Assembly: GCA_958422185.1 (NCBI GenBank)
Contig: CATZNW010000021.1
Span: forward strand, 1-47,245
Direction of reading: 5' to 3'
From: an uncultured Clostridium sp.
GTDB lineage: Bacteria > Bacillota > Clostridia > Oscillospirales > Acutalibacteraceae
DNA: 47,245 nucleotides
Positions 40,024-47,245 of this stretch are shown in pieces. Made by a program: the position numbers and the translations under genes. Below the pieces are notes generated by a model. That model saw only the letters and a program-made list of their open reading frames with translations. It was not told the DNA's origin and ran no database searches. How positions within the stretch are numbered: position 1 is the stretch's first letter; each line of letters starts with the position of its first letter.

Positions 40024-42594
40024 TTACTCACCCCTCAAAAGTGCCTGAAATGCCCGTAATCCCTGCATATCTGCGTCATTTCCGACAAGATCATCAATCA
40101 TTGAGCAAAGCTCGGTTTCTGTATCTTTAATTTCCTTATCAATGTCAAAAAGTGTTGATGAATATTTATTCATTTTTGACTTTAGCGAGTCAATAAAATC
40201 AGAAATAATAACATTTGGCAAATTGTTTAATTCATCAACAAGCGGAGTTATCCATTTTTCTTTTAACAACCCTTTTGCTTCATCAAGAGAAAGACTTTCA
40301 AGTTTTTCCTTAGTCTTAATATGAAGTTCCTCAGCGCTTTTCTTGATTTCTGATTTTATGTCTTTTTCCTCTGCTAAAAGTTTTAATGCCTTTTTAAGCT
40401 GTAAAACAGTGTTTTCCTCAAAGGCTGTTGATTTTACTGCTTTCTTAACTTCTCCGGCCACAAAAGCATCTTTTGCTTCATTAAGGAATTTGCAATCATC
40501 GTTTTCTTTATCTTCTTCACTTATGGAATCTATTAACTCCTGATATTCTGAAGCGATTTCAGATAATCTGTTTTCATACTGAGCGGTTTTCGCTTTCTCT
40601 TCTTTAAAGTAAGAGTCTTGAACTAATTCAAAAGGTATAATGTGTCCGATATAACCTTCTTGTACTTCTGTATCCTTACCGTTTTTCTTTTTAACGACCA
40701 TATTAGGGTCAACCTGTGTTATTGCTGACTCGCCTTCGGTTTGAATAACTTCAAGGTCTACTGAAATTTTATCCCAAGAATCACTCAAACATTGATATGC
40801 TTTATATTTATCAACAAGAAGAATATTTTTAAGTCTTTCAAATATATTATCGCTTATTATATTTTCCTCTTTTGAAATAGTAACATCAAGCATTTGCTCA
40901 ACAAGTTGTGCATTCAAATATTCAGCAAAATCGCCAAAAGCATTTGTATAATTTTGTTTAAAATCGATAACATCACTGCAATCATTTATTGATGATTTAA
41001 TATCATCTGATTTGATTTTGAAATATGAATTATCAAGTTCTTCAAGTAAATATTGTTTGAGCGCAGGAAAAGCAGTCCAATATTCTGAAAACTCATCTAT
41101 TTCAGATGACGGAATACCACCAAACATTGTAGCATAAATATCCCAGCTCTCTGCTTTTTCAGAAGAATCAACATAGCGTGGAATATTCAAATTGTAGTCA
41201 TTTTCTCTAATCTCTGCCCTGGAAACAAGCTTTGAAAATTTATCAACTTTTTTTCTTTCTTTTATTACATCAGTTATTTTCTTTATATCACACGCTCTTA
41301 AAGCATTGTTTTTGCCTACCTTTTCAAAGCCTTTTGAAGCATCAATAACAAGCACATCAGTGTTCATATCCTCTTTACGGTGCTTAAGAACCATTATAAT
41401 TGTAGGAATACCTGTACCGAAAAATATATTAGCAGGCAATCCGATGATTGCATCAATCTTATTATTTTCAATCAGATTTTTTCTGATTTCATATTCTTCG
41501 CCGCCTCTGAATAAAACGCCGTGAGGCAAAACAATAGTCATAATTCCATCAGGTTTAACATGAAATAAATCGTGCAAAAGGAATGCGTAATCCGCCTTGC
41601 TTTTAGGTGCAATACCGTAATCTTTATATCTCGGATCGCTTTCCTCAGGCGGATCCCAGTTTTGTGAATATGGCGGGTTTGAAACAACAGCATCTACATA
41701 AAGAGGCTCATATGTACCTAACGGGTCATTTTCATCGAAATAAGGCCAGTCCTCTTTTAGAGTGTCTCCGTTTCTTGTTTCAATATTATCAGGAATAATA
41801 CCTCTCATAATGAGGTTCATTCTTGTAAGGTTATATGTATTTTCTTTAAGTTCCTGCGCATAGTATTTGATTCTGTCTTCTGTTCCCATATATTTTGCAA
41901 CGCTTTTACCTATATTGATGAGTAAAGAGCCCGAACCGCTTGTCGGGTCATATATTTTTATCTCATCACGATTTTTTAAATGCTCTGCAACGATTTCAGA
42001 CATAAGCAGTGAAACTTCATGAGGTGTATAAAATTCGCCTGCTTTCTTACCAGCATTAGCTGCAAAATTACTTATAAGATACTCATAGATGAAACCCAGT
42101 ACATCATAATCCTGCTTGCCATCCATAGGAATATCTTTTATCAAATACAGCAAACCGCTGATTGCTTTTGTTCTTGCTCCTGAAGTATCGCCAAGTTTTG
42201 ATAAACCTGTTTGTAAAGTTTCAAAAATCCCATCAAAAACTTTTTTATGAGAAGGATTTATCAGTCTGCTAAATGCAGAAAGTGCATCAGTAACATTTGC
42301 AACATCAAAATCCGAACCCATATCAATCCAGGTTGAAAATAAATCTTTATATGAAATAAAATATCCTATACTTTTTTGAATCCAAGTAACAGTACCATCA
42401 TTTTCTTCATTAAGATAATCGTGTATATCCTGTTCGGTCCAGTCATTTTCTTTAAGAAATTTTATTTCTTTATCAGACAAAAATTTGTAAAATATAAAGC
42501 CGAGAATATAGTCCTTGTATTCGTTAGCTTCTATTTTTGAACGCATTTTATTTGCTGATTCCCAAATTTTTGAAGCAAGCTGTTGTTTGTTCAT
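40024..42594 (-). CDS. hsdM: Type I DNA methyltransferase, M subunit (HsdM)
   Basis: Adenine-N6 methyltransferase subunit, 856 residues. The N-terminal HsdM domain (LASKIWESANKMRSKIEANEYKDYILGFIFYKFLS) is followed by AGEFYTPHEV, the SAM motif IYDPTSGSGSLL (D216 onward) and catalytic NPPY 306-309. The family usually has 500-550 residues; here about 300 more residues follow (from about 560), with long helices that look coiled-coil (ENRLSEIASEYQELIDSISEE, LKKALKLLAEEKDIKSEIKK), as in some Firmicutes long-form HsdM. First gene of the operon; ATG 42594 follows GTGAGGA. Its stop abuts hsdS. Confidence 0.96.
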   Translation of the reverse strand: MNKQQLASKIWESANKMRSKIEANEYKDYILGFIFYKFLSDKEIKFLKENDWTEQDIHDYLNEENDGTVTWIQKSIGYFISYKDLFSTWIDMGSDFDVANVTDALSAFSRLINPSHKKVFDGIFETLQTGLSKLGDTSGARTKAISGLLYLIKDIPMDGKQDYDVLGFIYEYLISNFAANAGKKAGEFYTPHEVSLLMSEIVAEHLKNRDEIKIYDPTSGSGSLLINIGKSVAKYMGTEDRIKYYAQELKENTYNLTRMNLIMRGIIPDNIETRNGDTLKEDWPYFDENDPLGTYEPLYVDAVVSNPPYSQNWDPPEESDPRYKDYGIAPKSKADYAFLLHDLFHVKPDGIMTIVLPHGVLFRGGEEYEIRKNLIENNKIDAIIGLPANIFFGTGIPTIIMVLKHRKEDMNTDVLVIDASKGFEKVGKNNALRACDIKKITDVIKERKKVDKFSKLVSRAEIRENDYNLNIPRYVDSSEKAESWDIYATMFGGIPSSEIDEFSEYWTAFPALKQYLLEELDNSYFKIKSDDIKSSINDCSDVIDFKQNYTNAFGDFAEYLNAQLVEQMLDVTISKEENIISDNIFERLKNILLVDKYKAYQCLSDSWDKISVDLEVIQTEGESAITQVDPNMVVKKKNGKDTEVQEGYIGHIIPFELVQDSYFKEEKAKTAQYENRLSEIASEYQELIDSISEEDKENDDCKFLNEAKDAFVAGEVKKAVKSTAFEENTVLQLKKALKLLAEEKDIKSEIKKSAEELHIKTKEKLESLSLDEAKGLLKEKWITPLVDELNNLPNVIISDFIDSLKSKMNKYSSTLFDIDKEIKDTETELCSMIDDLVGNDADMQGLRAFQALLRGE

Positions 42595-42797
42595 TTTATT
42601 TCCTCACATTTTATTAAAATATATACTGTTATAATAACATACTTTTTCACTTTTAAAAATAGTGTGTAAAAAATTTTATTACAATAGTTCATTTTATTGT
42701 ACAAACAACTAGTAATTATCAAGCGGCGCTAACATTTTTTATATGGACTTTGAAACTCCTTTGTGGTATGTTGTGGTACTGCAAAGGAGTTGATTTT

Positions 42798-43046
42798 ATG
42801 TCAATACTTGAGGAGCTATGGTATGGAAATATAAAGCCTTGTGAGGACAAGAAAATATCTGATGAAGAAAAGAAGTTAGTTGAACTGATGGCAAGGCATC
42901 AGGAGTATCTAACATCAACACTTAAAGATAAAGAACTTGATGTGCTCAAAAAATATGTTGAATGTGTTGACGAGTACACTTCCCTAGTTGAATGTCAGGC
43001 ATTTAAAATTGGATTTAAGTTAGCGATTAGGTTATTAAACGAATAA
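42798..43046 (+). CDS. DUF6809-type small protein
   Basis: 82-residue protein beginning MSILEELWYGNIKPCED, a pattern typical of the DUF6809 family carried by Clostridia integrative elements, followed by a helical hairpin (LVELMARHQEYLTSTLKDKEL and YVECVDEYTSLVECQAFKIGFKLAIRLL). Function unknown; the fold resembles small bundle proteins. ATG 42798 follows AAAGGAG; an upstream ATG at 42750 has no site. It is divergent from hsdM and ends at a strong terminator. The name is from memory of the N-terminal pattern. Confidence 0.8.
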   Translation: MSILEELWYGNIKPCEDKKISDEEKKLVELMARHQEYLTSTLKDKELDVLKKYVECVDEYTSLVECQAFKIGFKLAIRLLNE

Positions 43047-43075
43047 GAATTTCAATTTAAAAATACTTGCTTATG

Positions 43076-43115
43076 AATAGCAGTTTCTCAATTACGAGAA
43101 ACTGCTATTTTTGTT
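43076..43115 (+). terminator. Terminator after the DUF6809 gene
   Basis: AATAGCAGTTTCTC pairs with GAGAAACTGCTATT, followed by TTTTG. Thirty bases after the stop codon. Confidence 0.9.
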
Positions 43116-43152
43116 TTCAAATTGTTGTGCAAAGTGCTGAAAATAAAAAAGG

Positions 43153-43312
43153 TGTATCTTTGGAAGATACATAAATAACAGTTGAAAAGTGTTGGTTTTT
43201 GTTAATAAGGTTTTATGAGTTGTAGTGGATAAATCAGTAAATTGATTTATCCACTACATATTGTTTGTGCAGGTTGATGAGTAATACCTTAAATGTATCT
43301 TCTGAAGATGCA
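43153..43312. repeat. Three palindromes, the central one 16 bp perfect
   Basis: Center: TGTAGTGGATAAATCA and its exact complement (43221-43258) around GTAAAT, without a U-run. On either side are matching short palindromes TGTATCTT-N3-AAGATACA (43153-43171) and TGTATCTT-N3-AAGATGCA (43294-43312). The spacing is near-symmetric (about 50 and 35 bases). No gene lies in 43047-43589; this looks like a binding or replication/nicking region. Confidence 0.6.
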
Positions 43313-43355
43313 CGCAATATGAAAAAATCTGTTATCTTTTTTTGTGATAAAAAAA

Positions 43356-43396
43356 TTTGGCTCAAAAGAGCAAAAAAGTGTGCAAGTATAAGTGAG
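43356..43396 (+). repeat. 41-bp direct repeat, copy 1
   Basis: TTTGGCTCAAAAG, four variable bases, AAAAAGTGTGCAAG, one variable base, ATAAGTGAG. It matches copy 2 at 36 of 41 positions. Confidence 0.75.
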
Positions 43397-43537
43397 AGGA
43401 TATTTTATCAATATGGCTCAAAGGTATTTGCTTAACGGCTAAATATATGGAGGTGTAAATATTTTGTAAATAAAAATGAAACACCCTCATTTTTTGCCGT
43501 TTTCGCGGCTATATAGTGAAGGGGTTTTTAAAAAAAG

Positions 43538-43578
43538 TTTGGCTCAAAAGGTTTAAAAAGTGTGCAAGGATAAGTGAG
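43538..43578 (+). repeat. 41-bp direct repeat, copy 2
   Basis: Copy 2 runs directly into the ribosome site (GAGGAGGTG) of the helix-turn-helix gene at 43590, whereas copy 1 leads into a weaker GAGAGG and only a nine-codon frame. Copy 1 may be the leader of a lost or tiny upstream gene. Confidence 0.75.
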
Positions 43579-43589
43579 GAGGTGAATTT

Positions 43590-43871
43590 ATGAATAAACA
43601 AAAAGGCAATTTCTTTCTTCTGTCAAATAAAATTTTTGATGAAGGCTTAACGCCTATGGAGTTTGTGGTGTACAGCTTTCTGACAAGCAGAGGTGATGCG
43701 AAAGGAATGAGTTATTATTCCGTTCCAAACATTGCAAAATACTGCGGTATGTGTGAGAACTCCTGCCGTAAAGCAATCAGAGGACTTACTGAAAAAGGCT
43801 ATGTTGATGTTTCTCAAAGATATTTTGAAAACGCAAGGCAGAGCAATCTGTATACGGTACACAAAATATGA
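43590..43871 (+). CDS. Helix-turn-helix protein of the mobilization region
   Basis: 93 residues: FFLLSNKIFDEGLTPMEFVVYSFLTSRGDAKGM, then YSVPNIAKYCGMCENSCRKAIRGLTEKGYV and a wing. This is the HTH_36-like winged helix found in replication initiators and in small regulators just upstream of mobilization genes in Firmicutes elements. ATG 43590 follows AGGAGGTG. It probably controls the mobilization genes or is a remnant initiator; it lacks further domains. Confidence 0.82.
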   Translation: MNKQKGNFFLLSNKIFDEGLTPMEFVVYSFLTSRGDAKGMSYYSVPNIAKYCGMCENSCRKAIRGLTEKGYVDVSQRYFENARQSNLYTVHKI

Positions 43872-44010
43872 ACCACCGCCGGTTCAGCAAACGGTGACAA
43901 ACAATTAAAAGCCTTTTGAGTAAAAAAACAAAGTAATCAGGCTGATTATTAAAACACGAATTTAAACCGTTTATGGCGGTATTCTCAAAGGTTAAAACAA
44001 TTAGAATAAA

Positions 44011-44113
44011 GGTGCTTTGCACCGCACTACATCAGTCAGCAACGCTGACTGTTAGGCGAGTTTCGTCTTTGTATTACGCCACGGCGCAAAACAAAGACAA
44101 GCGGGAGACCCGC
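44011..44113 (+). other. Candidate origin of transfer (oriT)
   Basis: Four inverted repeats in 103 bases just before mobC: GGTGC-TTT-GCACC (44011-44023), CAGTCAGC-AAC-GCTGACTG (44033-44051), GTCTTTG ... CAAAGAC (44065-44098) and GCGGG-AGA-CCCGC (44101-44113). A hairpin-rich, non-coding stretch directly upstream of mobC and a relaxase is the normal place for oriT. The nick site cannot be fixed from sequence. Confidence 0.6.
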
Positions 44114-44146
44114 ACCCCAAATTTTGAAATCAGGAGGTAAAAAATC

Positions 44147-44455
44147 ATAAGTAATAACAGAACAGAAATTTTAAATTTCAGGGTAACAAAAATGGAAAAA
44201 GAATTGATAGAGATGTATGCAAGCACTAAATATAAAAGCATTGCTCCCTATCTTCGTGACTGTGCTTTGCACAAAGAAATCAAAATCATTCACGGTATTG
44301 AAGGTGTTGAATATGAGTTACGACGAATAGGAAACAATCTTAATCAGCTGACAAGAGCTGTCAATTCAGGAATGTGTAATGCAGTTGATTTAAAGGAAAT
44401 GCGTCAGGAGGTGGCAAAGGTATGGCAATTATTAAGTTCACTTCAGGGAAAATAA
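44147..44455 (+). CDS. mobC: MobC-type relaxosome protein (apparent ATA start)
   Basis: Accessory DNA-binding protein of about 102 residues that helps the relaxase open oriT. From ATA 44147 it reads ISNNRTEILNFRVTKMEKELIEMY, the ribbon-helix-helix start typical of MobC proteins (R-T-x-x-x-x-F-R-V-T), followed by YLRDCALHKEI and RRIGNNLNQLTRAVNSG, the family's second signature. The ribosome site AGGAGG (44132-44137) is nine bases from ATA; no ATG, GTG or TTG stands at a fitting place, and the first ATG (44192) would cut off the DNA-binding strand. Its end overlaps the relaxase start by 34 bases. Confidence 0.85.
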   Translation: MSNNRTEILNFRVTKMEKELIEMYASTKYKSIAPYLRDCALHKEIKIIHGIEGVEYELRRIGNNLNQLTRAVNSGMCNAVDLKEMRQEVAKVWQLLSSLQGK

Positions 44456-45399
44456 ATCCGAGAACTGTCATCAATTATGTGTGCAACAAAGAAAAAACCA
44501 CTGATAAACTTATCAGCGGTAAAGACTGTATGCCTGAAAGCTGCGAGTATGAATTTGCAGAAGTGAAGAAAACATTTGGAAAAACTGACGGCAGAACTTA
44601 CTACCATATGATACAATCCTTCTCTCCTGATGACAGAATAACTCCTGAACAGGCACACGAGGTCGGGCTGCAAATGGCAGAATTGTTTGAAGGTTATCAG
44701 GTTCTTGTAGTCACTCACACCAACAAAGCTCACACGCATAATCATCTTGTAATCAACAGTGTTAACTTTGAAAACGGAAAGAAGCTGACTATTTCTAATC
44801 AGGAACTTGAAAGAATTAAAAATTATTCAAACAGTATTTGCTTACAAAACGGCTGGGATGTTACAGAAGCAAAGACAAGAAGAAACAGAAATCCGAAATG
44901 GAAACAGATAATTATTGAAGACGCTCTCACTGCTATGGCTGAAAGTTACAGTATGGATGAGTACATTTCAAAATTAAAAGAGCTTGGTATTTATGTTTCG
45001 TACAATCCCGACTACAAGTATATGACTTACAGTGATGCAGAAGGACACAAGTGCAGAGATGCAAAACTGTTTGATGAGAGGTTACTTAAGAAAAATCTTG
45101 AACTATATTTTGACTTAGGCGGAGCAGAAACTTTAATCGGAGATACAATTCTCGATTACGAAACGCCGAAGTCGGGAAACTGTACTGACGGACTTATGAA
45201 CTTGGTTATAAATTTCATTGACACGATACAGTCTGACGAAGAAGAATACGATGATAATTATTACATTCACGACAGGAAAAAGCTTGAGAAAATCGTTGAG
45301 AAAATGAGAGCAAGAGGCTCTAAAATCACTCTTGCAAAACTTATAAAGATACTTAATTCAAAAACTGAACCGGAAGAAACTTATTATTTCGGTTGGTAA
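44422..45399 (+). CDS. mobA: MOBP-type relaxase (mobilization nuclease)
   Basis: Relaxase that nicks oriT and pilots the strand during transfer. The N-terminal domain has Tyr19 (INYVCN) as probable nucleophile, YYHMIQSFSP, the region ITPEQAHEVGLQMAE, and the metal-binding histidines H104, H106, H108 (THTNKAHTHNHLVINS). 325 residues is short; the C-terminus (YFDLGGAETLIGD to YYFGW) has no helicase or primase domain. The ATG at 44422 is preceded by CAGGAGGTGG within mobC. No coupling protein or secretion gene is seen, so the element depends on a helper. Confidence 0.93.
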   Translation: MAIIKFTSGKINPRTVINYVCNKEKTTDKLISGKDCMPESCEYEFAEVKKTFGKTDGRTYYHMIQSFSPDDRITPEQAHEVGLQMAELFEGYQVLVVTHTNKAHTHNHLVINSVNFENGKKLTISNQELERIKNYSNSICLQNGWDVTEAKTRRNRNPKWKQIIIEDALTAMAESYSMDEYISKLKELGIYVSYNPDYKYMTYSDAEGHKCRDAKLFDERLLKKNLELYFDLGGAETLIGDTILDYETPKSGNCTDGLMNLVINFIDTIQSDEEEYDDNYYIHDRKKLEKIVEKMRARGSKITLAKLIKILNSKTEPEETYYFGW

Positions 45400-45415
45400 T
45401 TTAGGAGGTTTACAT

Positions 45416-45607
45416 ATGAATAATGAAAATAAAAATGATGAATTTGTATTTTTAACGCCCATGGATATGGCAAAAATAATCGGATGTTCAGTACCGACTG
45501 CAAGAAAACTTTTCTACCGTGATGATTTTCCTGCGATTAAAGTAGGTAAAAATCTCAAAGTCCTTAAATCAGAATTTATAAAATGGTGCAGTGAAAGAAG
45601 AATGTGA
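45416..45607 (+). CDS. Excisionase-like helix-turn-helix protein
   Basis: 63 residues, MerR-like/HTH_17 type: FLTPMDMAKIIGCSVPTARKLFYRDDFPAIKVGKNLKVLKSEFIKWCSERR. Such proteins follow relaxase genes and precede the integrase in many Firmicutes elements and act as excisionases. ATG 45416 follows AGGAGGT, 16 bases after the relaxase. Here no integrase follows; the only Tn916-type integrase is 13 kb to the left on the other strand. Confidence 0.87.
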   Translation: MNNENKNDEFVFLTPMDMAKIIGCSVPTARKLFYRDDFPAIKVGKNLKVLKSEFIKWCSERRM

Positions 45608-45691
45608 TAGCATGCAATTCATAAAATATTGAACAGTAAATATTATACATTCAAATTAATGATATCAACCATACATATATTAAATAATAAA

Positions 45692-45733
45692 AAATTAGTT
45701 GCTGACAAATTGTCAGCAACTAATTTCATCTTT
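45692..45733 (+). terminator. Terminator of the mobilization operon
   Basis: Sixteen-base perfect stem AAATTAGTTGCTGACA / TGTCAGCAACTAATTT with loop AAT, then a T-rich stretch. Confidence 0.85.
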
Positions 45734-46568
45734 TTTTCGAGTGTTAATTTAATTTTTTTGTTTGTGAATTTATATAAGAAAAAACAATTTAGTGTATAGT
45801 ATTGTTATTGAAAAATCTTTTGACTATTATTTGCCTTATATACTTTAATAAAAAAGATCAGGAGATTTTCGTCTGATCAATAAAAAATATATCATTAATC
45901 TTATTTATCTAAATTATTTTCATTTTCTTTCTTTTTAGTATTCTGTATACTTGGAAACAAGCAATGCAAAACGACATAAGTCAGTGATTTATTACAGTTG
46001 GTTACAAAATGTAATTGACTGGTTCCTTCCTTTATTAAACGATGTTTTAAAACCTCAAAATATTTTTTGTATGATCGTAATCAGTCTGTTCTGTTAAAAC
46101 TGGTATTACATCAATAATAGATATGGTGAAAATCAAATATCAAGTATGTCATTTGGATGATATTCAGTTGGCATTAAACAAGTCTTTCATAATTACATAA
46201 GGTCTTACTCAAAATACAAAGATTATCTATTACCCATTTAACTTTGTAACCCACGATACCATATCATAACATACTTAATTAAATAAAACATTGTCCCAAG
46301 AACAAATGAAATTTTTTGTAAAAAAATTCCTCCTAGGCAAACTGTCTTGGAGGATAAATATAATCATAATTTGTACAAACCCCGAGTAATCGGGATAGGA
46401 TGTTACAATCAATTAAAGAGCTCAACAATAATTCTATAAAAGATAAAACCGTTAAGATATTACTAATCATAGGCATCCCTCCTCGAATACTTGCTAATGT
46501 TATATGTCCTCAGTTATACAAGTTAGCATACACCATCACTGGTTCCGGAGCAGGACTAAATGATTATA
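45734..46568. other. AT-rich, gene-free stretch
   Basis: No supportable gene on either strand. It contains hairpins GATCAG / CTGATC (45856-45878), TCCTCC ... GGAGGA (about 46327-46354) and CCCGA / TCGGG (46381-46394). The right end of the mobile element is probably here, but I find no copy of a left-end sequence to prove it. Confidence 0.45.
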
Positions 46569-47237
46569 TCATTTTTTATTCCTATTTTCAATTAGGAAAA
46601 TATACGAAAAAACTGTGTACATATTATCCCACTTTTCTTTTCTACATAGAATTCTGCTAAGCATATCTATTCCTTCGACACCATACTTTTCATAAATTAA
46701 TCCCAGCGTCCATTGGTTTAATTTATTCTTATTTACATGGAGTACTTTTGCGTTAAATAGGAATTCATTTTGAGCCAATGCTAATAATCTAGTCTCTACT
46801 AATTCATCTAGGATAATTGGTTTATATGTGCGTAAGATTCTAATTCCAGGATTATCAAGATTAAGGTTTTTCGCCTCCTTAAGATTTGTGCAAATAAATG
46901 TAACATCATAAAATCTAGTCCCAATAAAATCAGCACCTTTAAGATTACAATTATAAAATACTACATTCTTGAGTGTTGCATTTTTAAAGGATGTTCCTCG
47001 CATATTACAATTAAAATAATCCACTCCAACAATATTAGCATCACGATAATTGCAATCGGTCATAATAGACGCCTGATATTTCACATTATAAAAACGCGAA
47101 CCAACGAAGCAAAGTTTGTGCATGTTTGCTTTATAATTGTATTTATTTGAAATTCCTCTCAGTTTTTTGCTACAGTTAGTCAAAGTAAAAAATACACGCT
47201 TTCCCATCTTTGCTCTAATAAAATTTCTGGTAAGCAT
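46569..47237 (-). CDS. Pentapeptide-repeat protein (start near window edge)
   Basis: 222 residues from ATG 47237; the frame is still open to the window end, so the true start may lie outside. Residues about 36-125 are pentapeptide repeats of the A(D/N)LxX type (NYRDANIVGVDYFNCNMRG, TSFKNATLKNVVFYNCNLKG, ADFIGTRFYDV), forming a right-handed square beta-helix. The C-terminal 90 residues are a helical domain without repeats. Pentapeptide proteins include gyrase protectors (Qnr, MfpA) and defence-linked repeats, but most have no known role; I cannot assign one. Composition matches the AT-rich accessory region. Confidence 0.75.
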   Translation of the reverse strand: MLTRNFIRAKMGKRVFFTLTNCSKKLRGISNKYNYKANMHKLCFVGSRFYNVKYQASIMTDCNYRDANIVGVDYFNCNMRGTSFKNATLKNVVFYNCNLKGADFIGTRFYDVTFICTNLKEAKNLNLDNPGIRILRTYKPIILDELVETRLLALAQNEFLFNAKVLHVNKNKLNQWTLGLIYEKYGVEGIDMLSRILCRKEKWDNMYTVFSYIFLIENRNKK

Positions 47238-47245
47238 ACGTTTTT

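Noticed and set aside
43356..43578. CRISPR array
   Set aside because: Only two imperfect 41-bp repeats 182 bp apart, no regular spacers and no cas genes anywhere in the window.
46400..46660. 86-codon plus-strand frame
   Set aside because: It overlaps the end of the pentapeptide-repeat gene, has no ribosome site, and its composition is that of the surrounding AT-rich spacer.

Overview
The window reads as chromosome of a low-to-mid GC anaerobic gut-type Clostridium relative (class Clostridia, most like Oscillospirales/Ruminococcaceae; inferred from LexA, DegV, HxlR, GH25 and mobile-element families, not from a 16S gene). It has two parts. From 1 to about 25,750 it is a compact housekeeping chromosome of moderate GC. 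From about 25,750 to the right end it is visibly AT-rich, gene-sparse in places, and made of mobile and defence genes.

Left part. Minus-strand genes run from 1 to 7522: two paralogous GH25 lysozymes behind birA, a DegV fatty-acid-binding protein, a membrane-anchored unknown, a HAD phosphatase, a dCMP deaminase, an Mrp/ApbC iron-sulfur carrier ATPase and lexA. A tRNA-Met/tRNA-Glu pair with its own strong promoter follows, then an asparaginase-like gene and a glycolytic block pgk-tpiA-gpmI (gap and eno are not here). Next come an Xre regulator, a YhcH/YiaL-family gene, a LysR regulator, a MarR regulator with a heterodimeric ABC exporter, a HAD mutase-like gene, an unknown protein coupled to an ECF sigma factor, and an HxlR-controlled operon of two ferredoxin-fused flavoproteins and a fused permease/binding-protein ABC importer of the betaine/ergothioneine type.

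Transition, 25,745-27,497. There are no intact genes. It holds gene remnants, the 3' end of a broken IS3-family transposase, and a striking row of three short minus-strand transcription units. Each has a TTGACA promoter placed so that transcription starts at the first base of a long closing stem, and each ends in a U-run. I read this as a tandem small-RNA array.

Defence and mobile region, 27,498-47,245. A 1000-residue minus-strand protein joins a calcineurin-type metallophosphoesterase to a STAND-like P-loop NTPase and a long helical C-terminus; this is the best candidate for an undescribed single-gene defence system. Then comes an integrative mobilizable element: a Tn916-type integrase, an Xre regulator, a nucleotidyltransferase under a palindromic operator, a small Spo0A-C-like protein, a second tyrosine recombinase tightly flanked by perfect 13-bp inverted repeats, and a complete type I restriction-modification operon hsdM-hsdS-hsdS'-hsdR. 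In that operon the specificity gene is a perfect 463-bp tandem duplication of a half-subunit. The right side holds a DUF6809 gene, a palindrome/direct-repeat cluster, a helix-turn-helix gene, a probable oriT, mobC (apparently starting at ATA), a MOBP-type relaxase and an excisionase-like protein. A pentapeptide-repeat gene lies at the right edge.

The element moves by integrase plus relaxase on a helper conjugation system (no conjugation ATPase or type IV secretion gene is visible). It carries restriction and probably other antiviral functions as cargo.
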